DNA of 64,000 nucleotides. Origin: Clostridiaceae bacterium Marseille-Q4145. GTDB taxonomy: Bacteria > Bacillota > Clostridia > Lachnospirales > Lachnospiraceae. Under the pieces are notes generated by a model that searched no databases, had not been told where the DNA came from, and worked only from the letters and a program-made list of their open reading frames with translations. The position numbers and the translations under genes are program-made. The stretch spans positions 620,001 to 684,000 of the forward strand of contig JAGTTP010000001.1 of assembly GCA_018223365.1 (NCBI GenBank). The letters are read 5' to 3'. Positions 1 through 8,026 of this stretch are shown in pieces (position 1 is the first letter of the stretch; each line of letters starts with the position of its first letter).

Positions 1-357
1 AATCGTAATCAGTCCCTGCAGTCTTTGATTCTCTGTAATCGGAAGTGTTACCACTCCCAATGCTCTCATCATATTCCACGCTTTTTTCAGAGAAATGTCT
101 CCCGTTACTCCCTGAGTCTTACGGATCTCAATATCCGTTACATCTGTCATTACGTCCGCCACGTAAATCGGCGCCTGTGCCTGAAAATAATTCAGCACAT
201 ACTGCGTCTCCTGGTTAATCTGACCTGCTCTGGCTGCACAATAGCCGCCTCCGTAAAGCAGGTTTTTCAGTTCTGCATAGGCAACTGCAGAACAAATGGA
301 ATCCGTGTCCGGATTCTTATGTCCAATCACATATACCGGTGCTGTATCTGTTGCCAT
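1..357 (-). CDS. ppaC: Manganese-dependent inorganic pyrophosphatase with CBS insert (partial)
   Basis: The gene runs off the left edge, so only the first 119 residues are seen. Translation starts at ATG 357 behind a GAGGAGG site. Near the N-terminus is IGHKNPDTDSICSA, the metal-binding signature of DHH-family (family II) pyrophosphatases, which hydrolyse pyrophosphate to phosphate in the cytosol. From about residue 70 the chain reads into VMTDVTDIEI, which looks like the start of the CBS-domain insertion found in nucleotide-regulated clostridial versions. That part is inferred because the rest is missing. The gene has its own promoter at 385-413. Confidence 0.88.
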   Translation of the reverse strand, partial: MATDTAPVYVIGHKNPDTDSICSAVAYAELKNLLYGGGYCAARAGQINQETQYVLNYFQAQAPIYVADVMTDVTDIEIRKTQGVTGDISLKKAWNMMRALGVVTLPITENQRLQGLITI

Positions 358-384
358 ACCGTCCTCCTCTATATTTCTTTCTTC

Positions 385-413
385 ATTCTAGCACTTTCCT
401 ATTTTCTTGACAA
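385..413 (-). promoter_or_regulatory. Sigma-A promoter for the pyrophosphatase gene
   Basis: On the minus strand TTGTCA (408-413) is followed by a 17-bp spacer and TAGAAT (385-390), about 28 bp before the ATG. The match to the vegetative consensus and the position support it. The remaining 414-674 stretch is AT-rich and holds only a GC-rich hairpin at 592-618 that may end transcription from the synthetase gene. Confidence 0.6.
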
Positions 414-674
414 CGCTCCGTAGTTTTTTATTTGTTTTGCACAGTTTCCTTCTATTACAGACATTGTTTTTGTACTATTTAACAATGTTTTCAAAGTTTA
501 TTCATATTTTGTTCACAAATAAATGATATATTATAACCATCAAAAAAAACGCAGTTCACATCCATTTGACAGACAGATTTTTTCATAATAGCCCCGGCAT
601 CCGTATTGTCGGGGCACTCCTCATTTTATACGATATTTTTCTTACTTTTTTGTGAGATATCCTTTCTAAAGCCC

Positions 675-706
675 GACGGGGATGGTCAGATCTGACCATC
701 CCCGTC
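675..706. other. Perfect 32-bp palindrome overlapping a stop codon; possible terminator
   Basis: A 16-bp perfect inverted repeat with no loop bases (centre 690/691) covers the last codons and TGA of the alarmone synthetase gene. On the minus strand it is not followed by a strong T-run, so terminator function is uncertain. On the plus strand it is followed by AATTTTCTT. Confidence 0.5.
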
Positions 707-1348
707 AATTTTCTTCATTGCTTCATTGAGTGACATCATCTTCGTATCCAGACGTGAAATGATGGACGCACATTCCTGTAATTCCCGTTCAAAGTAATCC
801 GGTGCATTTCCTTCATATTTATAATACATCTTATGTTCCAGGCTGGCCCAAAAATCCATGGCCATGGTCCTGATCTGCAGTTCCACCTTAGTAGGAATCA
901 CTGCATCTGCCAGTGCTACAGGAATGGACAGCAGCATATGATAACTCATATAACCGCTTTTCTTTGGGTTGCTTATGTAATCTTTGATACTGATCACTTC
1001 CAGATTATCCTGCTTTTTGATCACATCCGCAAGAAAGTATACTTCCGAGAAAAAAGAACAGGTGATACGGATGCCCGCAATATCATTTACATTTTCCAGC
1101 AAAGCCGGGATCTGGAATCCTCTGCCCTGCTTCTTCAGTTTCTTCATAATACTTTCCGGTGTCTTCAGGCGTGTCTTCACGTATTCTATCGGATTGTAGG
1201 TATAAATATGGCTTAATTCATTATTCAGCACTTCAATACGGCTGGACATCTGAATCAGAGCAGACTGATGAACAAACATCACCGTTGCAAACGCATCTTT
1301 CTCCGGATGTCTTTCAATGTACTCCTGAATACTCATCTCTTTTGCCAT
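686..1348 (-). CDS. Small alarmone synthetase (RelA/SpoT synthetase domain protein)
   Basis: This is a single-domain (p)ppGpp synthetase of about 220 residues, the usual size for the short YjbM/YwaC-like family, with no hydrolase, TGS or ACT domain. Visible family motifs are DIAGIRI, SGYMSYHM and VELQIRTMAMDFWASLEH, the synthetase core that transfers pyrophosphate from ATP to GDP or GTP. A GTG four codons upstream is possible, but GGGAGG lies at the right distance from ATG 1348, so I prefer that start. A TATAAT box sits at 1390-1395, without a clear -35. It stands alone between host genes. Confidence 0.85.
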   Translation of the reverse strand: MAKEMSIQEYIERHPEKDAFATVMFVHQSALIQMSSRIEVLNNELSHIYTYNPIEYVKTRLKTPESIMKKLKKQGRGFQIPALLENVNDIAGIRITCSFFSEVYFLADVIKKQDNLEVISIKDYISNPKKSGYMSYHMLLSIPVALADAVIPTKVELQIRTMAMDFWASLEHKMYYKYEGNAPDYFERELQECASIISRLDTKMMSLNEAMKKIDGDGQI

Positions 1349-1487
1349 TTCTACTGCCACCTCCCAATCACATATTGCATAACATTTTAATTATACCATA
1401 CGTTTTTTAGGGATATTGTCATAATTTGTAAGCCGCTTATATCTTTTTCTTCTATTATAAGTGAGTTTCATAAGTATTACTAATCTC

Positions 1488-1516
1488 TTTACATTCTATT
1501 ATAAACCCGATATACT
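1488..1516 (+). promoter_or_regulatory. Sigma-A promoter for the short plus-strand gene
   Basis: TTTACA (1488-1493), a 17-bp spacer and TATACT (1511-1516) lie 38 bp before the GGGGAGGAG ribosome site and ATG 1554. Confidence 0.65.
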
Positions 1517-1553
1517 GAACAGCATAAATCATGTAAACACGGGGAGGAGCCAT

Positions 1554-1820
1554 ATGTTTCGTGTATGGGGAAAACTATTTAAAGATAATCGGATGTTAAA
1601 GGATCTGACGGTCTGTGACGACAGTCAGGACACACGCACCCACAAGGTTCTGCATGCTCTGGATGAGATGTGCTACGCATTCGATTTAAGCAAACCAATC
1701 TGGCTGGATTCCAACGTTCGTGAGTTTCAACGCCATGCAAAAACCCGCTTCCGTCAGGATAGTTTTGTGGATGAAGTAGATTTTGATTTTCTTGAATTTC
1801 AGGTAATAGAAATCGAGTAG
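1554..1820 (+). CDS. Conserved small hypothetical protein, 3' end rewritten by intron insertion
   Basis: This 88-residue acidic cytosolic-looking protein starts at ATG 1554, five bases after GGGGAGGAG, with a promoter just upstream. It has no signal peptide or membrane segment. The sequence (FRVWGKLFKDNRMLKD, DLSKPIWLD) resembles small proteins of unknown function I recall from Lachnospiraceae; I cannot assign a role. The group II intron joins at about 1812. Removing 1812-3715 restores GAA-GAG-GAT-TAG, so the native protein would end in IEED rather than IEIE. The present stop is therefore supplied by intron bases. The insertion also separates the gene from its terminator at 3725-3757. Confidence 0.7.
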   Translation: MFRVWGKLFKDNRMLKDLTVCDDSQDTRTHKVLHALDEMCYAFDLSKPIWLDSNVREFQRHAKTRFRQDSFVDEVDFDFLEFQVIEIE

Positions 1821-3715
1821 GAGGGAGTGATTAGCTCCCGTCCTCTCACACCACCGTGCGTACCGTTCGGTACACGGCGGTTTCAATAGTTGACGTGCAC
1901 CGACTGATAAGCTGTGGCTAAATCGTAGAAGCCACCGTTTATCAGTCTTTCTTTTGTCATGGCTTTCTTAACTGTTGTCAGATTCGCACAATACCATTGT
2001 CCTCTTCGGCAGTTTGCTGCCATGTTCGCATAGTATTCGTGTACTCCCATCTTTATCAGATTTCTTTTCTTTGTTCTTGGAAGTTTCCACTGTTTCCATA
2101 TACACATGCGTATTCTGTGATAGAGCCATCCGTTGATATCTTCAATGTTGCTCCTCATACTTGCTATTCCGTAATAGTTCAGCCATCCTCTTGCATATAC
2201 CTTGATTTTCTCAAGGCTTGGTTTGATTGACTGACATCGTTTACGGGAAGACAACTCCTTCAGTCTGGACTTAAACTTCTTCCATGACTTCGGATGAACT
2301 CGGACATAAATGCCTTTTCCGTTCCTTCCCAATGCAAAGCCAAGGAATTTAAAATTTCGGATTGCAAATACGCTGACCGTACGACTCTTTTCTCGGTTGA
2401 CTATAAGTTTCAGCCTCTCCTCAAGATATTTTGTACTGCTTTCCAAGAGTCTCTCAGATGCTCGCTTGCTCTTTGCAAGAAGCACAATGTCATCTGCATA
2501 TCTTATGCATGGAACACCTCTTTTCAAGAATTCTTGGTCAAACTCATTGAGGTAGACATTTGCCAACAATGGTGATAGATTCCCGCCTTGTGGTGAGCCT
2601 TCCTCTGTGTCAATGACTACTCCGTTTTCCATTACACCGCTTTTCAGGTAGCGCTTTATCAACTGTACTACACGTTCATCTTTTACATTCTTTCGGAGAA
2701 GATTGATGAGAATTTCGTGATTAAGAGTATCGAAGTACTTTGTCAAGTCAAGGACTACAGCAAATGTATAGCCTTGTTCGGTATACTCCTTAACCTTAAG
2801 TATTGCGTCTTTTGCACTTCTGTTCGGACGATAGCCATAGCTGTCCTCTGCAAACAGCGGTTCATAGATTGGCACTAACTGTTGGGTTATTGCCTGTTGA
2901 AGTGTACGGTCTACCACTGTTGGTATGCCAAGCTTTCGCACACCACCATCTGGTTTGGGAATCTCAACTCGTCTTACTGGAGACGGAGTATACTTTCCAC
3001 GATAAATGCGGTCGGTTATCTCTTGTTGATGCTCCTTTAGATATGGAAGAGCCTCTTCAATGGTCATGCCATCAATTCCTGGCGCTCCCTTGTTTGCCTT
3101 AACTCTCTTATACGCTCTGTTAAAGTTATCTTTATACAGTATCGCTTCTAAAAGTCTCGGCTGTGCACTGTCTCTTTCTTTCCATATCCGATTGAATGAC
3201 CTAGACGCTTTCACATACCCTTCATGTTCCGCATTATCTCTTTGCGAACAGCCATTGTTTTCAATGTTTTCTGCCATAGACGGTCATTCCTCCTTTCTCG
3301 GTCATACTCAAGACTCCTACTGATTCGGTCCTTCACCTCTCGGCTACTATGACCTCTGCTGACTTCTATGCGTTCAGCATTGCTTTATGCAATGATTACC
3401 TCTTTCAAGGCATACCGCACAGACCTCCCCGGGTACCACACGTTTCTTCCTCTCCATCCATCTGCCTCATTTATCATACATGATTCCGTGTAGTTATTGG
3501 GCTTTGACTTGACTTGTAGCCTTACCCTCATGCATAACCTTATATGAGATTTCTGTTCGTCAGACCAGAGATTTGCCCGTGGTTAGTCTGTTCCCACATC
3601 CGGCTTCCTTTAGATTCCACCTCACGATGGACACCCTTGCCTTCGGCTATATCCTTCCCACTACCGGGCGGATTCGGGACTTTAACCCGTTAGAAACGTG
3701 CGCCGCCGGGCGCAC
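1812..3715 (-). mobile_element. Group II intron (class C-like) with intron-encoded maturase
   Basis: Read on the minus strand, the element begins GTGCG at 3715 and ends CTCGAT at 1812, matching the GTGYG...AY ends of group II introns. Domains I-III occupy 3715 to about 3290, the maturase ORF lies in domain IV, and a domain V-like hairpin (CCGCCGTG... GCACGG, 1850-1885) and a domain VI-like hairpin follow. The 5' exon is an intrinsic terminator hairpin plus its T-run, the target type known for class C introns. The left end was chosen because excision restores an in-frame stop in the neighbouring plus-strand gene. The alternative end at 1817 does not. Confidence 0.85.
1883..3277 (-). CDS. ltrA: Group II intron reverse transcriptase/maturase
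   Basis: This 464-residue protein starts at ATG 3277 behind GGAGG. It carries the full RT fold: GIDGMTIEE and IPKPDGGVRKLGIPT near residues 67-120, GSPQGGNLSPLLANVYL at 227-243 and the catalytic YADD at 260-263. A thumb/domain X region follows (WLNYYGI, MCIWKQWK), which binds intron RNA and aids splicing. There is no HNH endonuclease domain at the C-terminus, as is usual for class C introns, which prime reverse transcription without second-strand cleavage. The reading frame is intact, so the intron may be mobile. Confidence 0.92.
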   Translation of the reverse strand: MAENIENNGCSQRDNAEHEGYVKASRSFNRIWKERDSAQPRLLEAILYKDNFNRAYKRVKANKGAPGIDGMTIEEALPYLKEHQQEITDRIYRGKYTPSPVRRVEIPKPDGGVRKLGIPTVVDRTLQQAITQQLVPIYEPLFAEDSYGYRPNRSAKDAILKVKEYTEQGYTFAVVLDLTKYFDTLNHEILINLLRKNVKDERVVQLIKRYLKSGVMENGVVIDTEEGSPQGGNLSPLLANVYLNEFDQEFLKRGVPCIRYADDIVLLAKSKRASERLLESSTKYLEERLKLIVNREKSRTVSVFAIRNFKFLGFALGRNGKGIYVRVHPKSWKKFKSRLKELSSRKRCQSIKPSLEKIKVYARGWLNYYGIASMRSNIEDINGWLYHRIRMCIWKQWKLPRTKKRNLIKMGVHEYYANMAANCRRGQWYCANLTTVKKAMTKERLINGGFYDLATAYQSVHVNY

Positions 3716-3724
3716 GAGGATTAG

Positions 3725-3757
3725 AAAACCGGCGGAGATATGTCCGCCGGTTTTTTT
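3725..3757. terminator. Bidirectional intrinsic terminator, target of the intron
   Basis: A 12-bp stem (3725-3736 with 3743-3754) with a 6-nt loop has T-runs on both strands. It would end the convergent transcripts of the 1554 gene (plus, before intron insertion) and of the DUF1002 gene (minus). The intron begins ten bases past it on the minus strand. Confidence 0.85.
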
Positions 3758-3759
3758 AT

Positions 3760-4632
3760 TTACTGTTTCAGGAAGCTCTGGATCAGATCCCAGATGGAAG
3801 ATACCAGTTTCGTTACAAAATTTCCTACTTTTTCACTGTCCAGCTTGATTCCCATGGAATCCAGCTTATCATACAATTCCTTTGCCTGGGCAGCCAGCTT
3901 ACCCGGATCAATGTCCAGATTATCAAGCTTTAAAAGCAGATCCACAATTCTGGATACCTGCTCATCCGTCAGCTTCATGTCCATCTTATCCGATGCTTCA
4001 TTGACCAGTGCAGTCAGTTTCTCCGGGTCATCCAGTCCATTTTCTGCAATCTGCTGCTTCAGATAAGCAATCAGATCTGCAATCTGTTCAGAGTTTAACT
4101 CATCACTTAACTCTCCCGTCAGAACCAGCTCATCCGTTGCCGCTTCCAGAGCCGCATCACTGACAGATGTGCCGCTGTAGGTTTCATATGCCTTTACCGC
4201 TCCAATCAGAGCCGCTGTACCGCTCATCGGAGCCGGAGCTGCCACAACCACCTTCGCATCCTGCACCCCTGCCGTCAGAAGCGCATTCCGATACATGGCA
4301 ATCGTACAATAATTGACATTATGGGTCTCCACGCTTAACCCTGCCCCGCTTTCCTGGGGAACCAGAAGCACGGATGACAGGGAATGGGTTCCCACTACAG
4401 AAGCCCCCAGGGAACTATCCAGATACTGGTGCTCCATATCATTGGTAATGTAAATCACATCATAGGATGTCAGATCCGCATCTGTCAGTCCCATTTCGGA
4501 TAATACGGTGGCTTTCTGAGAATCGCTTAAGTCAGCGCCCAGAGCAAGAACCCCTTTCCCGGCCGCTTCTGCCGTCAGGCTTCCCGCCGACAGCATGACC
4601 ATTGTCAGCAATAAAAACAACCACTTTTTCAT
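3760..4632 (-). CDS. DUF1002 (YpuA-like) secreted protein
   Basis: A 290-residue exported protein with a signal peptide over residues 1-23 (KKWLFLLLTMVMLSAGSLTAEA). The body matches the DUF1002 family: GVLALGADLSDSQKATVL near the N-terminus and the region from YDVIYITNDMEHQYL to VVVAAPAPMSGTAALIGA, followed by a helical C-terminal half rich in Leu and Asp. The family's biochemical role is not known. It starts six bases after the hydrolase gene with GCAGGAGG in front, so the two are co-transcribed. Confidence 0.8.
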   Translation of the reverse strand: MKKWLFLLLTMVMLSAGSLTAEAAGKGVLALGADLSDSQKATVLSEMGLTDADLTSYDVIYITNDMEHQYLDSSLGASVVGTHSLSSVLLVPQESGAGLSVETHNVNYCTIAMYRNALLTAGVQDAKVVVAAPAPMSGTAALIGAVKAYETYSGTSVSDAALEAATDELVLTGELSDELNSEQIADLIAYLKQQIAENGLDDPEKLTALVNEASDKMDMKLTDEQVSRIVDLLLKLDNLDIDPGKLAAQAKELYDKLDSMGIKLDSEKVGNFVTKLVSSIWDLIQSFLKQ

Positions 4633-4638
4633 GTAAAT

Positions 4639-5598
4639 TCAGCCTCCTGCATTTCTGCTCTTTTCCCGGTGCAAAATCCCGCTGCACCAGGTCTTAATGT
4701 CCTGTGTTACCTGCTCTTTGTTCAGGTCACACAACAATTCATGACGCGCTCCCGGATAAATCTGACAGACCACATTCGTCATGCCGATCTTCTCCAGCAT
4801 ACGCGCAAACCGCTTCACGCCTTTTCCATTCTCTCCCACCGGATCTTCCTCTCCGGATAAGATTAGAATCGGCAGATCCTTTGGCATTTTAGCCGCTCTG
4901 CGGATGTCAATATCTTCTTCAATCGTACGGAACAATGCTTCATATGCACCTCTGCTGAAATGGAAATTCCGTTTGGAATCCTGTAATGCATCCAACAGTA
5001 CCTGCGGATTCCGGCTCATCCAACTGCCGGTTCTCGCATTATCCGGATACCGCTTCGCAAATCCGGAGACGGACATCAAATCCAGAATCCGGCTGTGTCC
5101 ATTTCTGCCGTCCCGGAACATCCCGGCATAAGCAGTTAAGAGTCCTAATTTCACCAAAGGCAGCCGCTGCTGCCCGGTCCCCATGAGGATTGCTCCATCT
5201 ACCCGCTCGGCATGATAAATAAGATATCTGCGGACCAGGTAGGATCCCATACTGTGTCCTAACATAATATAAGGAACTTTCGGCGCTGCTGCAGACGCCA
5301 TACGCCGTACCAACTCCATATCCTTCAGCCAGAGCACGGCACCTTCCTCACCAAGCTTTCCTAACTCTTCCGCACCGTTTACCGAGTCCCCATGTCCCAG
5401 GTGATCATGACCGATCACATAGTATCCTGCCTCTGCCATCTTTTCTGCAAACTCGTCGTATCTCTCAATATATTCCAGCATTCCGTGTACGATCTGCAAT
5501 ACACCGATCCATTTTCGACTCGGATCGTACCAGCGATAGCCGTGTATCATATGAATTCCATCCATGGAATTTACGTAAAATTCTTCCCTTGTAACCAT
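4639..5598 (-). CDS. Alpha/beta hydrolase, monoacylglycerol lipase / lysophospholipase type
   Basis: This 319-residue protein belongs to the serine aminopeptidase S33 / Hydrolase_4 family. Visible features are the oxyanion region QIVHGMLEYIERYDEFA, the nucleophile elbow GHSMGS (about 113-118), an acid region LSGEEDPVG and the catalytic His in YPGARHELL. Such enzymes cleave acyl esters of monoglycerides or lysophospholipids. There is no signal peptide, so it is cytosolic. ATG 5598 follows AAGGTG; an extended -10 (TGGTATACT) lies near 5640. It leads a two-gene unit with the DUF1002 gene. Confidence 0.85.
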   Translation of the reverse strand: MVTREEFYVNSMDGIHMIHGYRWYDPSRKWIGVLQIVHGMLEYIERYDEFAEKMAEAGYYVIGHDHLGHGDSVNGAEELGKLGEEGAVLWLKDMELVRRMASAAAPKVPYIMLGHSMGSYLVRRYLIYHAERVDGAILMGTGQQRLPLVKLGLLTAYAGMFRDGRNGHSRILDLMSVSGFAKRYPDNARTGSWMSRNPQVLLDALQDSKRNFHFSRGAYEALFRTIEEDIDIRRAAKMPKDLPILILSGEEDPVGENGKGVKRFARMLEKIGMTNVVCQIYPGARHELLCDLNKEQVTQDIKTWCSGILHREKSRNAGG

Positions 5599-5738
5599 TC
5601 TTTGTCACCTTCATTTTCCGGTCTTTTATGGCAGTATACCATACTTTCCCCGAAAATAACGGGACTTCACAGAATTTTAAGGAATCTTAAGATCCTCGCA
5701 GACCATTTTACCCCATGATGCCATAGCTCCTACACAAT

Positions 5739-5773
5739 GAAAAAGCTTCTGTACCCACCAGGGGTCAGAAGCC
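5739..5773 (-). terminator. Intrinsic terminator of aspartokinase gene
   Basis: On the minus strand GCTTCTG (5766-5772) pairs with CAGAAGC (5745-5751) and is followed by TTTTTC, directly after the stop codon of the aspartokinase gene. Confidence 0.85.
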
Positions 5774-5784
5774 TTTCTCCTGTT

Positions 5785-7104
5785 CTACAGCTGGGTCGTA
5801 ATAAAGATATCGTAAATCGCCCTGATTGCTTTTTCAAAATCTTCGTTTCTTACACCCACAATAATGTTCCATTCACTGGAACCCTGATCAATCATCTTCA
5901 CATTGACATTGGCATGAGCCAAGGCAGAGAAAATTCTTCCTGCAGTACCACGGTTAGACTTCATGGCACGTCCTACCACTGCTACCAGCGCCATATCACC
6001 TTCAACCTCCAGATAATCCGGGTTGACCGCTCTCTGGATTCCTGCCAGTACCTGCTGCTCTTTCTCCTCAAACTCATCCTGATGAACAATAATACTCATG
6101 GTATCGATACCGGACGGAATATGTTCAAAGGAAATACCCTGTTTTTCAAACTCTTCCAGAACCTTACGGCCAAAACCAATCTCAGAGTTCATCATATCTT
6201 TTTCAATATTTACCGCTACAAAACCTTTTTTACCAGCAATTCCGGTAATGGTGTAATGCGGTTTGTGGCAGGTGCTTGCCACAATCATGGTTCCCTTATC
6301 CTCCGGGCGGTTGGTATTCCGGATATTAATCGGAATGCCCGCTTTACGTACCGGGAAAATCGCATCCTCATGAAGTACTGTTGCGCCCATGTAGGAAAGT
6401 TCTCTTAACTCTCTGTAAGTAATGACATCGATGGTCTCCGGATTCTCGATGAGTCTCGGATCTGTTACCAGGAAACCGGATACATCCGTCCAGTTCTCAT
6501 AGAGGTCTGCCTCTACGGCTCTTGCCACGATGGAACCGGTAATGTCAGAACCTCCTCTGGAGAAGGTCTTCACACGGCCGTCTTCATAAGCTCCGTAGAA
6601 TCCCGGGATAACAGCCTTTGGCATCTCTGCCAATTTTGCTCTCAGAAGCTCATCTGTCTTCTCAGAATCAAAGTCTCCGTTCTCGTTAAAACGAACAACT
6701 TCTGCGGAATCCACAAAGGGGAATCCCAAATATGCAGACATGACAATACCATTCAGATATTCTCCTCTGGATGCTGCATAATCGCTTCCTGCTTTATTTT
6801 TAAAGTTCTCTGCAATAGTCTCAAATTCCTTATCCAGAGACAGCTTCAGATTCAGGCCGCCAATAATCTCATTATAACGTGCCTTAATCTGCTTCAGCAT
6901 GCCGTCAAAATTCTCGCCGTTTGCTGCTGCATAGTAGCACTGATACAGCATATCTGTTACTTTAGTATCTCCTGAATAGCGTTTGCCCGGAGCAGACGGA
7001 ACTACATACCGCCGTGTCTCATCAGCCAGAATAATCTTTCCTACTTTCTGGAACTGCTCTGCACTTGCCAGAGAGCTGCCGCCAAATTTGACTACTTTTT
7101 TCAT
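5785..7104 (-). CDS. lysC: Aspartate kinase
   Basis: This 439-residue enzyme phosphorylates aspartate, the first step towards lysine, threonine and methionine. The N-terminus has VKFGGSSLA, the kinase signature. SRGGSDITG near residue 185 and the ENWTDVSGFLVTDPRL segment complete the amino acid kinase fold. Two C-terminal ACT regulatory domains follow (GFVAVNIEKDMMN; MALVAVVGRAM), where feedback amino acids bind. It is a monofunctional, monocistronic gene with its own promoter (7142-7170) and terminator. Start ATG 7104 follows GAGGAG. There is no room for a lysine riboswitch in the 40-nt leader. Confidence 0.93.
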   Translation of the reverse strand: MKKVVKFGGSSLASAEQFQKVGKIILADETRRYVVPSAPGKRYSGDTKVTDMLYQCYYAAANGENFDGMLKQIKARYNEIIGGLNLKLSLDKEFETIAENFKNKAGSDYAASRGEYLNGIVMSAYLGFPFVDSAEVVRFNENGDFDSEKTDELLRAKLAEMPKAVIPGFYGAYEDGRVKTFSRGGSDITGSIVARAVEADLYENWTDVSGFLVTDPRLIENPETIDVITYRELRELSYMGATVLHEDAIFPVRKAGIPINIRNTNRPEDKGTMIVASTCHKPHYTITGIAGKKGFVAVNIEKDMMNSEIGFGRKVLEEFEKQGISFEHIPSGIDTMSIIVHQDEFEEKEQQVLAGIQRAVNPDYLEVEGDMALVAVVGRAMKSNRGTAGRIFSALAHANVNVKMIDQGSSEWNIIVGVRNEDFEKAIRAIYDIFITTQL

Positions 7105-7141
7105 TATTTTATCTCCTCGTTTATAAAAAAGACTATCCTAG

Positions 7142-7170
7142 ATTATACTTGTATTCCCCCAGGAAAACAA
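7142..7170 (-). promoter_or_regulatory. Sigma-A promoter for aspartokinase
   Basis: TTGTTT (7165-7170), 17-bp spacer and a perfect TATAAT (7142-7147) on the minus strand, about 38 bp before ATG 7104. Confidence 0.7.
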
Positions 7171-7191
7171 CTGTTTTTTTGAAAAACACAC

Positions 7192-7226
7192 GAAAATACC
7201 GGGGTTTTCGTATGGAAAACCCCGGT
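7192..7226 (-). terminator. Intrinsic terminator of the araD gene
   Basis: A perfect 12-bp stem (7215-7226 with 7198-7209) and a 5-nt loop are followed by ATTTTC on the minus strand, 20 bp after the araD stop codon. Confidence 0.85.
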
Positions 7227-7245
7227 GTCGGAAAAATTTTTCTTT

Positions 7246-7947
7246 CTAGTTGGTATCCTGTCCGTAATAAGCATTTGCGCCATGTTTCCGGTAATAATGC
7301 TTATCCTGCAGTGCCTGCGGAGCCGGCTGAATCCGCGGTTCAATAATCTCGGAACGGAATGCCATCTTGGCAACCTCTTCCAGTACCACTGCATTATGTA
7401 CTGCTTCATGCGGATCCTTGCCCCATGCGAAGGGACCATGGTTCTTGCAGAGGCATGCTGGAACTGCCATCGGATCTCTTCCGGTCTCCTTGAAATAATT
7501 TACGATCAGATGACCGGTATTCTCTTCATAAGCCTCGTCGATCTCCTCTTTAGTCAGACAGCGCATGCACGGGATATCACCATACATATAATCTGCATGG
7601 GTGGTTCCATAACAGGGAATGCTTCTTCCTGCCTGTGCCCAGCTGGTCGCATAAGAAGAGTGGGTATGAATGACTCCACCTACATTCGGAAATGCTTTGT
7701 AAATCTCCAGATGAGTCGGGGTATCCGATGACGGTTTGTAACGTCCTTCTACTCTGTTTCCTTCCATATCCATGACTACCATATCTTCCGGGCTTAACTT
7801 ATCATAGTCTACACCGCTCGGTTTGATCACAAACAGACCTTTTTCGCGATCAATTCCGCTGACATTTCCCCAGGTAAATGTTACCAGGCCATATTTCGGC
7901 AAAAGCATGTTGGCTTCATAGACTTCTTTTTTTAATTCCTCCAGCAT
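7246..7947 (-). CDS. araD: L-ribulose-5-phosphate 4-epimerase
   Basis: A 233-residue class II aldolase-family epimerase that converts L-ribulose 5-phosphate to D-xylulose 5-phosphate in pentose use. Metal-site residues are visible: THLEIY, HTHSSY (two His) and KNHGPFAWG, the counterparts of the E. coli AraD zinc ligands. Length and the start MLEELKKEVYEANM are typical. No other arabinose gene is adjacent, so it acts as an orphan. It has its own promoter overlapping the end of the upstream dockerin gene, with a palindrome between -35 and -10 that suggests repressor control. Confidence 0.92.
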   Translation of the reverse strand: MLEELKKEVYEANMLLPKYGLVTFTWGNVSGIDREKGLFVIKPSGVDYDKLSPEDMVVMDMEGNRVEGRYKPSSDTPTHLEIYKAFPNVGGVIHTHSSYATSWAQAGRSIPCYGTTHADYMYGDIPCMRCLTKEEIDEAYEENTGHLIVNYFKETGRDPMAVPACLCKNHGPFAWGKDPHEAVHNAVVLEEVAKMAFRSEIIEPRIQPAPQALQDKHYYRKHGANAYYGQDTN

Positions 7948-7997
7948 TTTAAAAATACCCCTTTCCGGCTTCGAAAAGCGCTCACATATTTAGTTCA

Positions 7998-8026
7998 AAT
8001 ATATACTGTTTCCAGTATAATGTCAA
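7998..8026 (-). promoter_or_regulatory. araD promoter with internal operator-like palindrome
   Basis: TTGACA (8021-8026) and TATATT (7998-8003) are 17 bp apart. The spacer holds a perfect 7-bp inverted repeat, TATACTG and CAGTATA, at 8002-8019 with a 4-nt centre. A repressor bound there would block RNA polymerase directly. Confidence 0.75.

Noticed and set aside
25..423. 132-residue plus-strand frame at the left edge
   Set aside because: The minus strand here encodes the clear pyrophosphatase signature IGHKNPDTDSICSA, so this is a shadow.
1883..3277. Second RT as part of the DGR
   Set aside because: It carries maturase domain X and lies within group II intron ends; DGR RTs lack domain X.
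3573..3848. Plus-strand frame across the intron 5' end
   Set aside because: It crosses the structured intron RNA and a terminator; no ribosome site.
7105..7171. Lysine riboswitch before aspartokinase
   Set aside because: The leader is only about 35 nt from the promoter to the ATG, too short for an L box.
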